Below, one piece after another: positions 8,800 to 18,159 of a stretch of DNA of 64,000 nucleotides (within the stretch, counting starts at the first letter, position 1; the number at the start of each line of letters is the position of its first letter). The stretch is taken from assembly GCF_000355765.4 (NCBI RefSeq), contig NZ_CP021106.3, positions 1,335,137 to 1,399,136 on the forward strand, given 5' to 3'. A model generated the notes under the pieces. That model was given only the letters and a program-made list of their open reading frames with translations, was not told the origin of the DNA and made no database searches. Position numbers and translations under genes: made by a program. This DNA is from Nitrosospira lacus. Lineage in GTDB: Bacteria; Pseudomonadota; Gammaproteobacteria; Burkholderiales; Nitrosomonadaceae.

Positions 8800-9492
8800 C
8801 TACCAGGGAACCATCTGCCCATCATAAGCGATGAATCTTCCTGAATCGGCCAGGGTAAGGTTACGTATGACATTGCGCATGCCGGATACGCTTTTCGTTG
8901 CGGAGATCAATGCATTCGGACCACCCATATCGGTCTTTACCCATCCGGGATGCAGTACCACCGCGATGATGCCGGCTGGTTTCAGATCGATCGCCAAGCT
9001 TTTTATCACCATATTCACAGCCGCCTTGCTTGAGCGGTAGATATAACTGCCGCCACCGCTATTGTCCGCAATGCTCCCCATTTTACTGCTGATGGCTACT
9101 ATGGTCTTTCGGCTGCCGCAGTCGATTTGTGGAGCAAATGCCTGGGCCATTTTTAGCGGTGCTATAGTATTAATGAGAAAGGCCCGTATCCATGCCTCCT
9201 GATCGATATTGTCATCTTTATGACAGGAGGTGTAGATGCCGGCATTATTAAGGAGCAGGTCGATAGATTCGTCAGTGAGGGATCGCGCCAATTTCTCTAT
9301 CTGTGCATGATCCGCGACATCAAGCGCATGTACCGTGATCTGCCCCGGATATTCGGCCGCCAATGTATTGAGCGCGGCAGATTTTTGTGGGTGACGGGTG
9401 CAAGCAAGAACCCGCCAGCCATCTGCGGCATATTGCCTGGCAAATTCCAGCCCGATGCCGCGATTGGCGCCTGTAATCAACGTAGTGTCCAT
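8800..9492 (-). CDS. Short-chain dehydrogenase/reductase
   Basis: The product is 230 residues. I start at the ATG at 9492 because GGAGAGAAAT directly precedes it and the cofactor motif then sits at the N-terminus; the frame is open further upstream but that stretch is not SDR-like. Classical SDR motifs are TGANRGIG (NAD(P) binding), LLNNAGIY, catalytic Ser in VAISSKMGS, and YRSSKAA (catalytic Tyr and Lys). HPGWVKTDMGG is typical of the C-fold subgroup. The substrate is unknown. It faces away from a second SDR gene across a 332-bp spacer. Confidence 0.88.
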   Translation of the reverse strand: MDTTLITGANRGIGLEFARQYAADGWRVLACTRHPQKSAALNTLAAEYPGQITVHALDVADHAQIEKLARSLTDESIDLLLNNAGIYTSCHKDDNIDQEAWIRAFLINTIAPLKMAQAFAPQIDCGSRKTIVAISSKMGSIADNSGGGSYIYRSSKAAVNMVIKSLAIDLKPAGIIAVVLHPGWVKTDMGGPNALISATKSVSGMRNVIRNLTLADSGRFIAYDGQMVPW

Positions 9493-9824
9493 ATTTCTCT
9501 CCTTATGCGCACACCCATGGTTCGATTTCGATCTGATCGAGGAATGTATGTTGCCTGATGCTGTAAAGAGTCGAATATCCCGGCATGCAAAGCGTTGGCC
9601 ATGGGAAGTGCGCGTAACCGAATATTTGCTCCCATTATGTATAAAAGTTAACCTAATAACAATAATCCGGAATCCGGCGGTTGACCGCCCATTTGTCAGT
9701 CCCGCACGATGGTTGGCAGAGAATTTTTGTGCCACTTGATTTTTGCTTTTGGGTGAATTCGCCACAAGGCGATTTCATACTTTCCTTGTCCAATCAATGG
9801 ATTAGTATAATAGGAGTTGAAAGC
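9493..9824. other. Spacer between two divergent SDR genes
   Basis: This 332-bp region has no supported gene. About one third of it is copy D of the dispersed repeat (9668-9776). The rest should hold the two divergent promoters, but I found no pair of -35 and -10 boxes good enough to call. Confidence 0.6.
9668..9776 (-). repeat. Dispersed intergenic repeat, copy D
   Basis: The reverse complement of this stretch aligns with copy A. Shared blocks are CAAGTG, AAATGGG and GGTCAACCGCCGGAT, and the right end is CCGGATTCCGG. The left end (GAAATCGCC) is degenerate. It is inverted relative to copies A, B and C. Confidence 0.6.
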
Positions 9825-10640
9825 ATGACTCAGCGAATTGCATTGGTTACCGGCGCGTCCAGCGGTATCGGTAGAGCTACGGCAGTGCTTCTTGCCGAAA
9901 ACGGCTACTACGTGTTTGCGGCGGCGCGACGCATGCACAGGCTGGAACAGATACGTTCCGATCATATTGAACCCGTCGAGCTGGACGTTGCCAATGAAGA
10001 CGCCATTCTCGGGATGGTAAACCACGTCATATTGACCAAGGGGCGGGTTGATGTGCTGGTAAATAATGCAGCTTATGGTCAGTTGGGAGCCGTCGAATGT
10101 GTTTCAATGGAAGCAGCCCATCGACAGTTCGAGGTGAATGTCTTTGGCTATGCGAGATTCATGCAAGCAGTTCTACCGCATATGCGGGCACAGAAGTCGG
10201 GGCGTATCATCAATATCACTTCGATTCTGGGCAAGATGTCAACGCCGGGTTTCGGTTGGTATGCGGCTTCCAAACATGCCGTGGAGGCATTGACCGACGC
10301 CGTGCGTGGTGAAGTGATGGAATTCGGAGTTGACGTAGTGCTTATTGCTCCGGGTTTGATCAAGACGGAATTTGTTCCCAAGCAACTGGAATTGCTTAAT
10401 ACTGTCACACATCCCCCTGCTTATCAGAAAATTATCACGGGTCTTCATCACCTTCTGGCCGGAGAACCCAACGCCCCGGGTCCGGCGGTTATTGCCCGGG
10501 CGGTGCTTGATGCGGTTACGAGCTCGAATCCCCCGGTGCGACATGCGCTACCGCTTGATTCCAAGATGGCCGTGGCGGCAAGATGGCTGTTGGGCGCTCG
10601 TTTCTTTGCCTGGGCAATCCGGCGGGAGATGAAATTCTAA
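9825..10640 (+). CDS. Short-chain dehydrogenase/reductase
   Basis: The product is 271 residues from the ATG at 9825, which follows TAGGAGTTGAAAGC. Motifs are TGASSGIGRAT (NAD(P) binding, near the N-terminus), VLVNNAAYGQ, catalytic Ser in INITSILGKM and WYAASKHAVEAL (catalytic Tyr and Lys). The long C-terminal region after IAPGLIKTEF resembles retinol-dehydrogenase or ketoreductase-like SDRs often annotated as oxidoreductases of unknown substrate. It is divergently arranged with the SDR at 8800-9492, but their sequences differ, so they are not a recent duplication. Confidence 0.88.
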   Translation: MTQRIALVTGASSGIGRATAVLLAENGYYVFAAARRMHRLEQIRSDHIEPVELDVANEDAILGMVNHVILTKGRVDVLVNNAAYGQLGAVECVSMEAAHRQFEVNVFGYARFMQAVLPHMRAQKSGRIINITSILGKMSTPGFGWYAASKHAVEALTDAVRGEVMEFGVDVVLIAPGLIKTEFVPKQLELLNTVTHPPAYQKIITGLHHLLAGEPNAPGPAVIARAVLDAVTSSNPPVRHALPLDSKMAVAARWLLGARFFAWAIRREMKF

Positions 10641-10759
10641 AATGGTTATAAATCTGGCGTTGGACGGGCGGGGTGGGCGGTTTACGCGTGGCAGGGGGTT
10701 GCAAGCAAGGCGCCCTCGCACCCAAGAATCGTGCCATCCGTTCCCATAACGGGCGCACC

Positions 10760-10841
10760 AAGGAGGTAAAGACCGGTGGTGCAAGAAGATTCCCGGGTCA
10801 TCCGCTAAATTGAAAAATGAGCCGTCCGTGGCCGGATTCCG
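10760..10841 (+). repeat. Dispersed intergenic repeat, partial copy E
   Basis: Only the right half is recognisable. GGGTCAT near 10795, GAAAAATGAG (10812-10821) and the terminal GCCGGATTCCGG align with copy A in the same order. It sits between two convergent genes and ends just before the stop codon of the AI-2E family gene. Confidence 0.5.
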
Positions 10842-10843
10842 GA

Positions 10844-11905
10844 TCAATCTTTAGGAGGCGCTTCCCGGGTTGAGGAGAAGAGATCCCACCCGGAAATGAA
10901 CAGCGCTGCAATTACCGGACCGATGACGAAACCGTTCAGGCCAAAGATAACCATGCCCCCGAGAGTAGAAATCAGGACCACGTAATCGGGTAATTGGGTA
11001 TCCTTTCCGACGAGTATGGGCCGTAGAACATTGTCGACCATTCCAATCACCAGCACGCCAAAGGCGATGAGGGTTATGCCCTGCCAAAGGGCTCCGGTAA
11101 GTAGAAAGTATATCGCCACCGGACCCCAGATCAGTCCGGCGCCGACCGCAGGCAACAGGGATAAAAAGGCCATCACGAAACCCCATAGCAATGCTCCCTG
11201 TATGCCAAGAAATGAGAACATTACTCCACCCAACGTGCCTTGCAGCGCGGCCACGGCAATATTGCCTTTCACCGTCGCACGGACGACAGTGATGAACTTG
11301 CTGAATAGATGCCGCTTGTGTTCCGTGCTCAGCGGAATCGCTTGCTTGATTTTCGCGGAGAGGATGGCACCATCCCTCAGCAGGAAAAATAGGAGATACA
11401 GCATGATTCCGAAGCTGATGATGAATTCGAATGTATTCTGACCCATATTGAGCGCTTCGGTCGCAATAAGCTGGCTTCCCTGCAACGCGCCGTTCGACAG
11501 CATATCTTTTATCCCGGAAATATTTGAGAGTCCCACACTATCCAGAAACTTGACCATCCATGACGGCAATGCTCCCATGATTTGCTGAAAATATGCGCCG
11601 AAGTTCAGTTCTCCCGACTGGATGCGTTGATAGATGGCGAGTCCCTCCCGCAGTAGCGAAGCCGCAATCAACGTGAATGGGATAATTACCATGATCAGAC
11701 AGAGCAACAGGGTCGTGAGCGCGGCAAGAGTCTGGCGCTGGTGCATGACGACCAGCAGCCGACGATAAAACGGGGTAAATATTATGGCAAGAACGGCTCC
11801 CCAGAATACCGCGCCGAAAAAGGGCAGTAATATCCATCCGAACGCCAGAGAAACGACGATCAATATGAGCAGGAAGGTTTTCTGCTGAAGCTCCGGGGAA
11901 TTCAT
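10844..11905 (-). CDS. AI-2E/PerM family transporter
   Basis: The 353-residue protein has about eight predicted membrane helices. They are arranged as in the AI-2E exporter/PerM family, with a long amphipathic segment in the middle and the characteristic late motif GMVDNVLRPILVGK followed by YVVLISTLGGM and FGLNGFVIGPVIAAL. Family members have been linked to autoinducer-2 or ion export; the substrate here cannot be read from sequence. The ATG at 11905 is preceded by AGGATAA, which belongs to the end of dispersed repeat copy B. Confidence 0.85.
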   Translation of the reverse strand: MNSPELQQKTFLLILIVVSLAFGWILLPFFGAVFWGAVLAIIFTPFYRRLLVVMHQRQTLAALTTLLLCLIMVIIPFTLIAASLLREGLAIYQRIQSGELNFGAYFQQIMGALPSWMVKFLDSVGLSNISGIKDMLSNGALQGSQLIATEALNMGQNTFEFIISFGIMLYLLFFLLRDGAILSAKIKQAIPLSTEHKRHLFSKFITVVRATVKGNIAVAALQGTLGGVMFSFLGIQGALLWGFVMAFLSLLPAVGAGLIWGPVAIYFLLTGALWQGITLIAFGVLVIGMVDNVLRPILVGKDTQLPDYVVLISTLGGMVIFGLNGFVIGPVIAALFISGWDLFSSTREAPPKD

Positions 11906-12017
11906 TTATCCTAAATCCTGTAGCGGAGTCACTCTGAGGGTGAAGGCCAAATGATACAAAAAGTCTTTGTTGATCATGGCATTAAACTTAAAGACAAACA
12001 ACCAGCCGCCGGATTTG
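11906..12017 (+). repeat. Dispersed intergenic repeat, copy B
   Basis: It starts TTATCCTAAATCC exactly as copy A does, and ends GCCGCCGGATTT. Interior blocks GGGTGAAGG, AAAAGTCTTTG and GATCATGG match copies A and C. Its left edge abuts the start codon of the AI-2E family gene on the minus strand, so the repeat end provides that gene's Shine-Dalgarno region. Confidence 0.65.
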
Positions 12018-12626
12018 CTGCTCTGGTGGGGCTAAGGGCAAGCAATGCAGAAGTCATACCGATGGAAGCTGGTGTCCCATGGCGTGCCAAGCCCATCATT
12101 GCTTGTCCCGACTGGATTTTCGAATAAGTCCGGGATGACGGAACTCATGGTTCTTCCCGCTGGATCAGTAGATCCGGATCATGAAGGAAGGCGCATTCAT
12201 CAGGTTTAGCGCCATCCTACCTTAACTCAGCCACAAACAGGACAGCGGGACGAAAAAAAACGAAAATTCGGCGCGCGCAGGCAGATTCCATGACAGGGTT
12301 CAGAGCTATCCAGGAAAAGGCCATGTTGGTCGCATGGCTCAACGAGTTCACATAAATTGCGGCGTTGCGCTATAGATCTTGGCCAAGGCGGCGGAGCCGG
12401 GTATCGGTATCGCAAGGAATGCAGCAGTCACCCCTTCCGTCGCATGAAGGGGCAGGCATATCCTGGCGGACGTTAATCCTTGCCTGCCATGACATAGCTC
12501 TTGCTGCTTGCCAAGGCACGGAGTCAGTCTGAACGTTCAATAAAATGTTGCCGAAAACGAGAATAGTTCCGTGTAAAAATTTTGGCATGCGAGTGCTTGT
12601 CCAAGTCCCCAAAGCGTATAGAGCCG
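12018..12626. other. Non-coding stretch, no supported gene
   Basis: About 600 bp hold only short open frames with no family resemblance and no good ribosome binding site. One structured element is visible: CAAGCAATG (12039-12047) and its exact inverse CATTGCTTG (12097-12105), 49 bp apart. The region may be eroded sequence; I see nothing further in it. Confidence 0.5.
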
Positions 12627-12722
12627 CTACATAACGATGAACCATCTATTTAGAATTCCGAAGAGCGATATCAGGCCGAGAACCAGTACTATCAGGGTTA
12701 CCAAGGTTTTATCCGTTTTCAT
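12627..12722 (-). CDS. Candidate 31-residue single-span membrane protein
   Basis: A 32-codon frame starts at the ATG at 12722 and ends TAG at 12627. It encodes MKTDKT, a hydrophobic stretch of about 19 residues (LVTLIVLVLGLISLFGILN), then RWFIVM. This is a typical small inner-membrane protein. Support comes from GGAGAAACGGTG directly before the ATG, and from a promoter upstream, TTGCAC-18-TATTAT, overlapped by a perfect palindrome (12779-12801). The function is unknown; small proteins of this kind often regulate transporters or respond to stress. It has no codirectional neighbour within 400 bp on the upstream side. Confidence 0.6.
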   Translation of the reverse strand: MKTDKTLVTLIVLVLGLISLFGILNRWFIVM

Positions 12723-13123
12723 CACCGTTTCTCCTTCTTAAATTGACACATTCAATGAGTACATTCAAGCGAGAAGCATAACCATAATATCAGTATGGTT
12801 AAGAGCGGTGCAAAATATTTACCTGATAGATATATTTTTTATTTCTGGTCCTCGCTGAGTTTGACGACGCTTACGAGAGGGGAAAGGTTGTATATCAATG
12901 GAAAGCTGGGGGCGATGCCAGTCTAATGCATGCGTATAAAGCGGCCGCAGAGTTCCGAATTTTTCACCATTGTTGATAGGGTAGCTCAATGAGCGCGTAG
13001 GGCGTTGTTGGAATGACGAATACTGGAGGTGGAGTTCTGGAGCGCTTTCCGGACTTCAATCCCGATTGAGGATATACAACATGACGAGGCCAGAGAACAG
13101 GAATCCCAGAACTTCCGGATATC
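12723..13123. other. Regulatory spacer, no gene seen
   Basis: This 401-bp stretch has the promoter and palindrome of the 31-residue protein at its left end (12779-12813). The rest, to the stop codon of the GlcG-like gene, shows no supported reading frame or clear terminator. Confidence 0.5.
12779..12813 (-). promoter_or_regulatory. Promoter with palindromic operator for the 31-residue gene
   Basis: On the minus strand TTGCAC (12813-12808), an 18-nt spacer and TATTAT (12789-12784) form a promoter. TAACCATA (12779-12786) and TATGGTTA (12794-12801) are perfect inverted repeats with a 7-nt centre, covering the -10 box and much of the spacer. This is the layout of a repressor operator. The regulator is unknown. 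Confidence 0.55.
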
Positions 13124-13534
13124 TCAATTGGATTTCAATAATGCATCCAACCCCGCTTGTGCAATTTGTGCATCCTGATTCGATCGCACACCACTGACGC
13201 CGACGGCGCCAATGAATTGACTATTTACCATGATGGGTAAACCTCCTTCAATTGGCAGAGCTCCGGGTAAGCCGAGATAACGCATGCGTCCGTCAGCGAC
13301 GTGTTCCTCCCACACCTTGGTGGGGCGGCGAAAGGCGATGGCGGCGCGGGCTTTCCGTATCGCCACTTCGATGCTGCCGAACTGGGTGTGGTCGAGACGC
13401 GAGAGATAAATAAGGTGTCCGCCGTCATCAACTATGGCAATTACAACCGGCCAGTCGTTGCGGCGAGCTTCTGCTTCCGCGACTGCGGCAATTTTTTTGG
13501 CGTCGTCGAAGGTGAGGGTAACTCTATTATCCAT
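13124..13534 (-). CDS. GlcG/HbpS-family protein
   Basis: The product is 136 residues from the ATG at 13534; an upstream in-frame start at 13603 would add a non-conserved leader and overlap the hppA terminator. Family features are the LTFDDAKKIAAVAEAEARR helix, VVIAIVDDGGHLIYLSRLD, and the Gly-rich GGLPIMVNSQFIGAVGVSG strand. GlcG/HbpS proteins are small alpha/beta proteins, some of which bind haem or sit with glycolate genes. No glycolate genes are nearby, so the role is open. No strong Shine-Dalgarno sequence decides the start. Confidence 0.78.
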   Translation of the reverse strand: MDNRVTLTFDDAKKIAAVAEAEARRNDWPVVIAIVDDGGHLIYLSRLDHTQFGSIEVAIRKARAAIAFRRPTKVWEEHVADGRMRYLGLPGALPIEGGLPIMVNSQFIGAVGVSGVRSNQDAQIAQAGLDALLKSN

Positions 13535-13593
13535 AAAGATGACTTGATAGCCGAGAAATAGGTTGGAATTACGGTGACTATTTGCCGTTGCAG

Positions 13594-13630
13594 CCAAAAA
13601 CAAAGCACGCCGGAATTATCGGGCGTGCTT
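13594..13630 (-). terminator. Intrinsic terminator of hppA
   Basis: AAGCACGCC (13603-13611) pairs perfectly with GGCGTGCTT (13622-13630) around a 10-nt loop. On the minus strand the stem is followed by TTTGTTTTT-type sequence. It lies 18 bp past the hppA stop codon. Confidence 0.85.
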
Positions 13631-13647
13631 CGCGAAAGCAATACAGG

Positions 13648-15681
13648 TTATATCAATGGCACAATCAACAAGGCAACGATGTTCATGATCTTGATGAGCG
13701 GGTTGATCGCAGGACCGGCAGTGTCTTTGTAGGGGTCGCCGACGGTATCGCCGGTCACGGCAGCCTTGTGCGCTTCCGAGCCTTTGCCACCAAAGTGGCC
13801 ATCTTCAATATATTTCTTTGCGTTATCCCAGGCTCCGCCACCCGCGGTCATGGAAATCGCCACGAAAATACCGGTGATGATGGCGCCAATCAGTACTCCG
13901 CCCAAGGCCACGGGGCCCAGCACGAGGCCAACAATCAAGGGTACCGCTACGGGCAGCAATGAGGGCACAATCATTTCCTTGATCGCCGCCTTGGTTACCA
14001 TATCCACCGCTCTGGAATAGTCCGGTTTGGCAGTCCCCTCCATGATGCCGGGGATCTCCTTGAACTGGCGTCGCACTTCCACCACCACTGAACCGGCAGC
14101 GCGCCCCACCGCTTCCATCGCCATGGCCCCGAACAGGTAGGGAACCATGCCGCCGAGGAATAAGCCGATGATTACCATATGATCGGATAAATCGAAGCTT
14201 ATAGAGCTGCCGCCTGCCGTGAGCGCGTGGGTGTAATCGGCAAACAGTACCAGCGCAGCCAGACCGGCGGAGCCGATGGCGTAACCTTTGGTTACCGCCT
14301 TGGTGGTGTTACCCACCGCGTCCAGCGGATCGGTAATATCGCGTACCTCTGATGGCAAACCAGCCATTTCCGCAATACCGCCGGCGTTGTCGGTGATTGG
14401 GCCATAAGCATCAAGCGCCACGATAATCCCCGCCATCGAGAGCATAGAAGTCGCGGCGATGGCGATGCCATATAACCCCCCCAGTTCGAAAGCGCACCAG
14501 ATCGAAAGACAAACGACCAGTACCGGAGCAGCGGTAGACTTCATGGAGACGCCCAGGCCGGCAATGACATTGGTACCGTGGCCCGTGCTGGACGCTTCTG
14601 CGATATGCTGGACTGGGGCATATTCGGTGGAAGTGTAATATTCCGTAATCCACACCATGGCCGCAGTCAGCGCCAAGCCTACCAGCCCGGCAAGGTATAG
14701 GTTCATCGATGTAACCAGCTTGCCCTCAATCATTACACCATCACCCAGCATGATAGTAGTGATGGGATAATAGGACACTGCCGCCAGCCCACCGGCCACC
14801 GCCAAGCCACGGTAAAGCGCATTCATGATCTTTCCGCCTTCACGTGCTTTGACAAAGTAGCAGCCGATGATTGAGGCGATGATGGAAACTCCACCCAGTA
14901 CCAGCGGGTAGAGCGCCGCATTCGGACCGGCGTCGGTGATGAGCAGGCCGCCCAGCAGCATGGTAGCGATAATCGTCACGGCGTAGGTTTCAAACAGATC
15001 GGCGGCCATGCCGGCGCAGTCGCCGACGTTGTCACCCACGTTGTCGGCAATAACCGCCGGGTTGCGTGGATCATCTTCCGGAATACCGGCTTCAACCTTT
15101 CCCACCAGGTCGGCGCCGACGTCGGCACCCTTGGTGAATATGCCGCCCCCAAGACGGGCAAAGATGGAAATCAGTGAGCTGCCGAAGGCAACGCCCACCA
15201 ACGCATGAGTCGCTTCCGACTGGGTGGCGCCCATGCCGGTCAGAACGGCAAAATAACCCGCCACGCCTAACAGCCCCAGGCCCACTACCAGCATGCCGGT
15301 TATTGCGCCACCTTTGAAGGCTACATCCAGCGCGGCATTGAGGCCCTGTGTGGCGGCTTGTGCGGTACGTACATTGGCACGTACTGAGACGTTCATGCCG
15401 ATATAGCCGGTCAACCCCGACAGAAATGCGCCGAGAGCGAAGCCGACGGCGGTCTGCCAGCCCAAGGCCATAAAAATGGCCACCAGCAGGATAACCCCGA
15501 CTATGCCGATGGTGGTGTATTGGCGATTCAGGTACGCGGAAGCTCCTTGTTGAATTGCGGCGGCAATATCGCGCATGCGCTCATTGCCGGTGGGCAGACC
15601 TACAATCCATTTTATCGAAACCACTCCATATACAAGTGCCGCCATCGCACAACCGATTGCGATGATTAAACCATTAGCCAT
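13648..15681 (-). CDS. hppA: Membrane-bound proton-pumping pyrophosphatase
   Basis: The 677-residue protein has about 16 membrane helices and the family's catalytic loops: [39 protein letters not shown] near the middle and [10 protein letters not shown] with [15 protein letters not shown] at the C-terminus. It couples PPi hydrolysis to proton export across the inner membrane. The GNTTKA motif has Lys where potassium-dependent enzymes have Ala, which predicts a potassium-independent enzyme. It lies downstream of the PPi-dependent phosphofructokinase on the same strand (142-bp gap), suggesting a PPi-based energy economy. A terminator follows. Confidence 0.96.
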   Translation of the reverse strand: MANGLIIAIGCAMAALVYGVVSIKWIVGLPTGNERMRDIAAAIQQGASAYLNRQYTTIGIVGVILLVAIFMALGWQTAVGFALGAFLSGLTGYIGMNVSVRANVRTAQAATQGLNAALDVAFKGGAITGMLVVGLGLLGVAGYFAVLTGMGATQSEATHALVGVAFGSSLISIFARLGGGIFTKGADVGADLVGKVEAGIPEDDPRNPAVIADNVGDNVGDCAGMAADLFETYAVTIIATMLLGGLLITDAGPNAALYPLVLGGVSIIASIIGCYFVKAREGGKIMNALYRGLAVAGGLAAVSYYPITTIMLGDGVMIEGKLVTSMNLYLAGLVGLALTAAMVWITEYYTSTEYAPVQHIAEASSTGHGTNVIAGLGVSMKSTAAPVLVVCLSIWCAFELGGLYGIAIAATSMLSMAGIIVALDAYGPITDNAGGIAEMAGLPSEVRDITDPLDAVGNTTKAVTKGYAIGSAGLAALVLFADYTHALTAGGSSISFDLSDHMVIIGLFLGGMVPYLFGAMAMEAVGRAAGSVVVEVRRQFKEIPGIMEGTAKPDYSRAVDMVTKAAIKEMIVPSLLPVAVPLIVGLVLGPVALGGVLIGAIITGIFVAISMTAGGGAWDNAKKYIEDGHFGGKGSEAHKAAVTGDTVGDPYKDTAGPAINPLIKIMNIVALLIVPLI

Positions 15682-15823
15682 TAAAATCTCCAGTTAAAGT
15701 CAGATCAGCTGAAAACACATACGAAATCCGGATCCAGAATTCCGCATCAAGTGCTCATTCTTAAATAAAAATAGAGTGATAAATGCCGATTGATTACTTT
15801 TCTTTGGCTCTGCTGGAAAGCAA

Positions 15824-17083
15824 TCAGATTGTAAAATCGCTCAACTTCTTTGCTACCGCCACATTTTTCAGGCGCACATAGTTAGGTAAGCCATCCTTGT
15901 AAGGCGGGTAGTCTTCTCCCTTGATGAGAGGCGCAAGATACTCCCGGCATTTATCAGTGATGCCAAAACCATCCTTGCTGATAAAATTCTTGGGCATCAT
16001 TTTTTCCACATTGGCGACTTTGCTGAGTTGGGCCATGCCGACTTTCCATCGGTAGGGTTTGCTGGAGAGGCGCTCGATCGTGGGCATCACCGAGTTATGG
16101 CCTTTGATAGCGAATTCGACAGCCGCCTTGCCCATCGCGTAAGCCTGCTCCACATCAGTTTTCGACGCGATATGACGGGCGGCGCGTTGAAGGTAGTCCG
16201 CCACACCCCAATGATATTTGAGCCCCAGACCGTCCCTGACGATGTTTGCCACGACGGGTGCGACCCCGCCCAGTTGAGCGTGACCGAAAGCGTCGCGTAC
16301 TCCCTGGTCGGAGAGAAACTTGCCGTCCTCGCCTTTCACACCTTCCGATACCACCACCGAGCAGTAGCCGAATTTCTTGACGAAATCATCGACCTTGGCG
16401 AGGAATTTCGATCTATCGAACGGAATTTCAGGAAACAGGATAACAATAGGAATCTCGCAATCCTTGCTGGATGCCAGGCCACCCGCCGCCGCGATCCACC
16501 CGGCATGACGCCCCATCACTTCCAGCACGAATACCTTGGTTGATGTTTTTGACATGCTGGCCACATCGAAACTCGCTTCGAGCGTGGATACGGCGATGTA
16601 TTTTGCCACCGAGCCGAAGCCGGGGCAGCAGTCTGTGATGGGGAGATCGTTGTCCACCGTTTTCGGAACATGAATGGCCTGGATGGGATAGCCAAGCGTG
16701 TCGGCCAGCTGTGATACCTTGAGGCAGGTATCGGCGGAATCACCACCGCCGTTGTAAAAGAAATAGCCGATGTTATGTGCCTTGAATACTTCGATCAGGC
16801 GCTCATACTCGCGCCGATTCTGCTCCAGACTCTTTAATTTGTAACGGCAGGAGCCAAACGCGCCTGACGGAGTGTGACGCAGAGCCCTGATCGCCGCGAT
16901 GGAGTCTTTGCCGGTATCGATCAGATCTTCGGTTAGCGCGCCAATAATGCCGTTACGACCCGCATAAATTTTACCTATCTTACCTTTCTGCTGGCGTGCG
17001 GTTTCGATGACGCCGGCGGCGGATGCGTTGATGACGGCGGTAACTCCACCTGATTGCGCATAAAAAGCGTTTTTTGCTGCCAT
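15824..17083 (-). CDS. pfp: Pyrophosphate-dependent 6-phosphofructokinase
   Basis: The 419-residue protein has the PFK fold with NGGGDSADT and VPKTVDNDLPITD. The Lys in PKTVDND, where ATP enzymes have Gly, and the absence of the ATP-type GGDG glycine mark the PPi-dependent class. EVMGRHAGWIAA is the conserved substrate-binding segment. It interconverts fructose 6-phosphate and fructose 1,6-bisphosphate reversibly, so it can serve in gluconeogenesis and in a Calvin-Benson setting. Neighbours on the same strand are adk upstream and hppA downstream. The start ATG has a GGAGAGAAAC just before it. Confidence 0.92.
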   Translation of the reverse strand: MAAKNAFYAQSGGVTAVINASAAGVIETARQQKGKIGKIYAGRNGIIGALTEDLIDTGKDSIAAIRALRHTPSGAFGSCRYKLKSLEQNRREYERLIEVFKAHNIGYFFYNGGGDSADTCLKVSQLADTLGYPIQAIHVPKTVDNDLPITDCCPGFGSVAKYIAVSTLEASFDVASMSKTSTKVFVLEVMGRHAGWIAAAGGLASSKDCEIPIVILFPEIPFDRSKFLAKVDDFVKKFGYCSVVVSEGVKGEDGKFLSDQGVRDAFGHAQLGGVAPVVANIVRDGLGLKYHWGVADYLQRAARHIASKTDVEQAYAMGKAAVEFAIKGHNSVMPTIERLSSKPYRWKVGMAQLSKVANVEKMMPKNFISKDGFGITDKCREYLAPLIKGEDYPPYKDGLPNYVRLKNVAVAKKLSDFTI

Positions 17084-17230
17084 GTTTCTCTCCTGATTAT
17101 TTAAATCTCTTGCGGCTTACGTTACACGGCGGCGCACGCTTCTCCGTGGCGCTAAGGTCCGGCAGCGCCATAATACATTGGCAAAGCATGGAATCCTCTG
17201 CCGATGCAGCATTGCTCCGTTCGCGAATTT

Positions 17231-17261
17231 AAAAGGCGGACATCATGTATCCCGATCCGCC
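17231..17261 (-). terminator. Intrinsic terminator of adk
   Basis: On the minus strand GGCGGA (17261-17256) and TCCGCC (17240-17235) form a six-pair stem with a 15-nt loop, followed by TTTT (17234-17231). It lies 18 bp past the adk stop codon. The large loop makes it weaker than the hppA terminator. Confidence 0.6.
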
Positions 17262-17278
17262 AGGAACCGTGACTAACG

Positions 17279-17944
<666 letters not shown>

Positions 17945-18159
17945 TCATATAAGGTTCTCCCTGATATTGCGGGGAGAATGAGAGGTGTCTGTTCATTGGT
18001 TTCGGTGATTATAGCGCAGCAAAGATGAAAATCTGAAGTTTTTACCATGATTTACCGCAATAGCAAGCGTGGGTTAAGGAGTCGAAAATGTCAGCGGCTG
18101 CCGGACCTTGAGCAAGCTGATCATATGTACCGCAGCACCGGACGATCAAGAGTAATGAT

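Noticed and set aside
12370-12645. 91-residue minus-strand frame
   Set aside because: It starts inside the 31-residue gene in another frame, lacks a ribosome site, and has a composition unlike a real protein.
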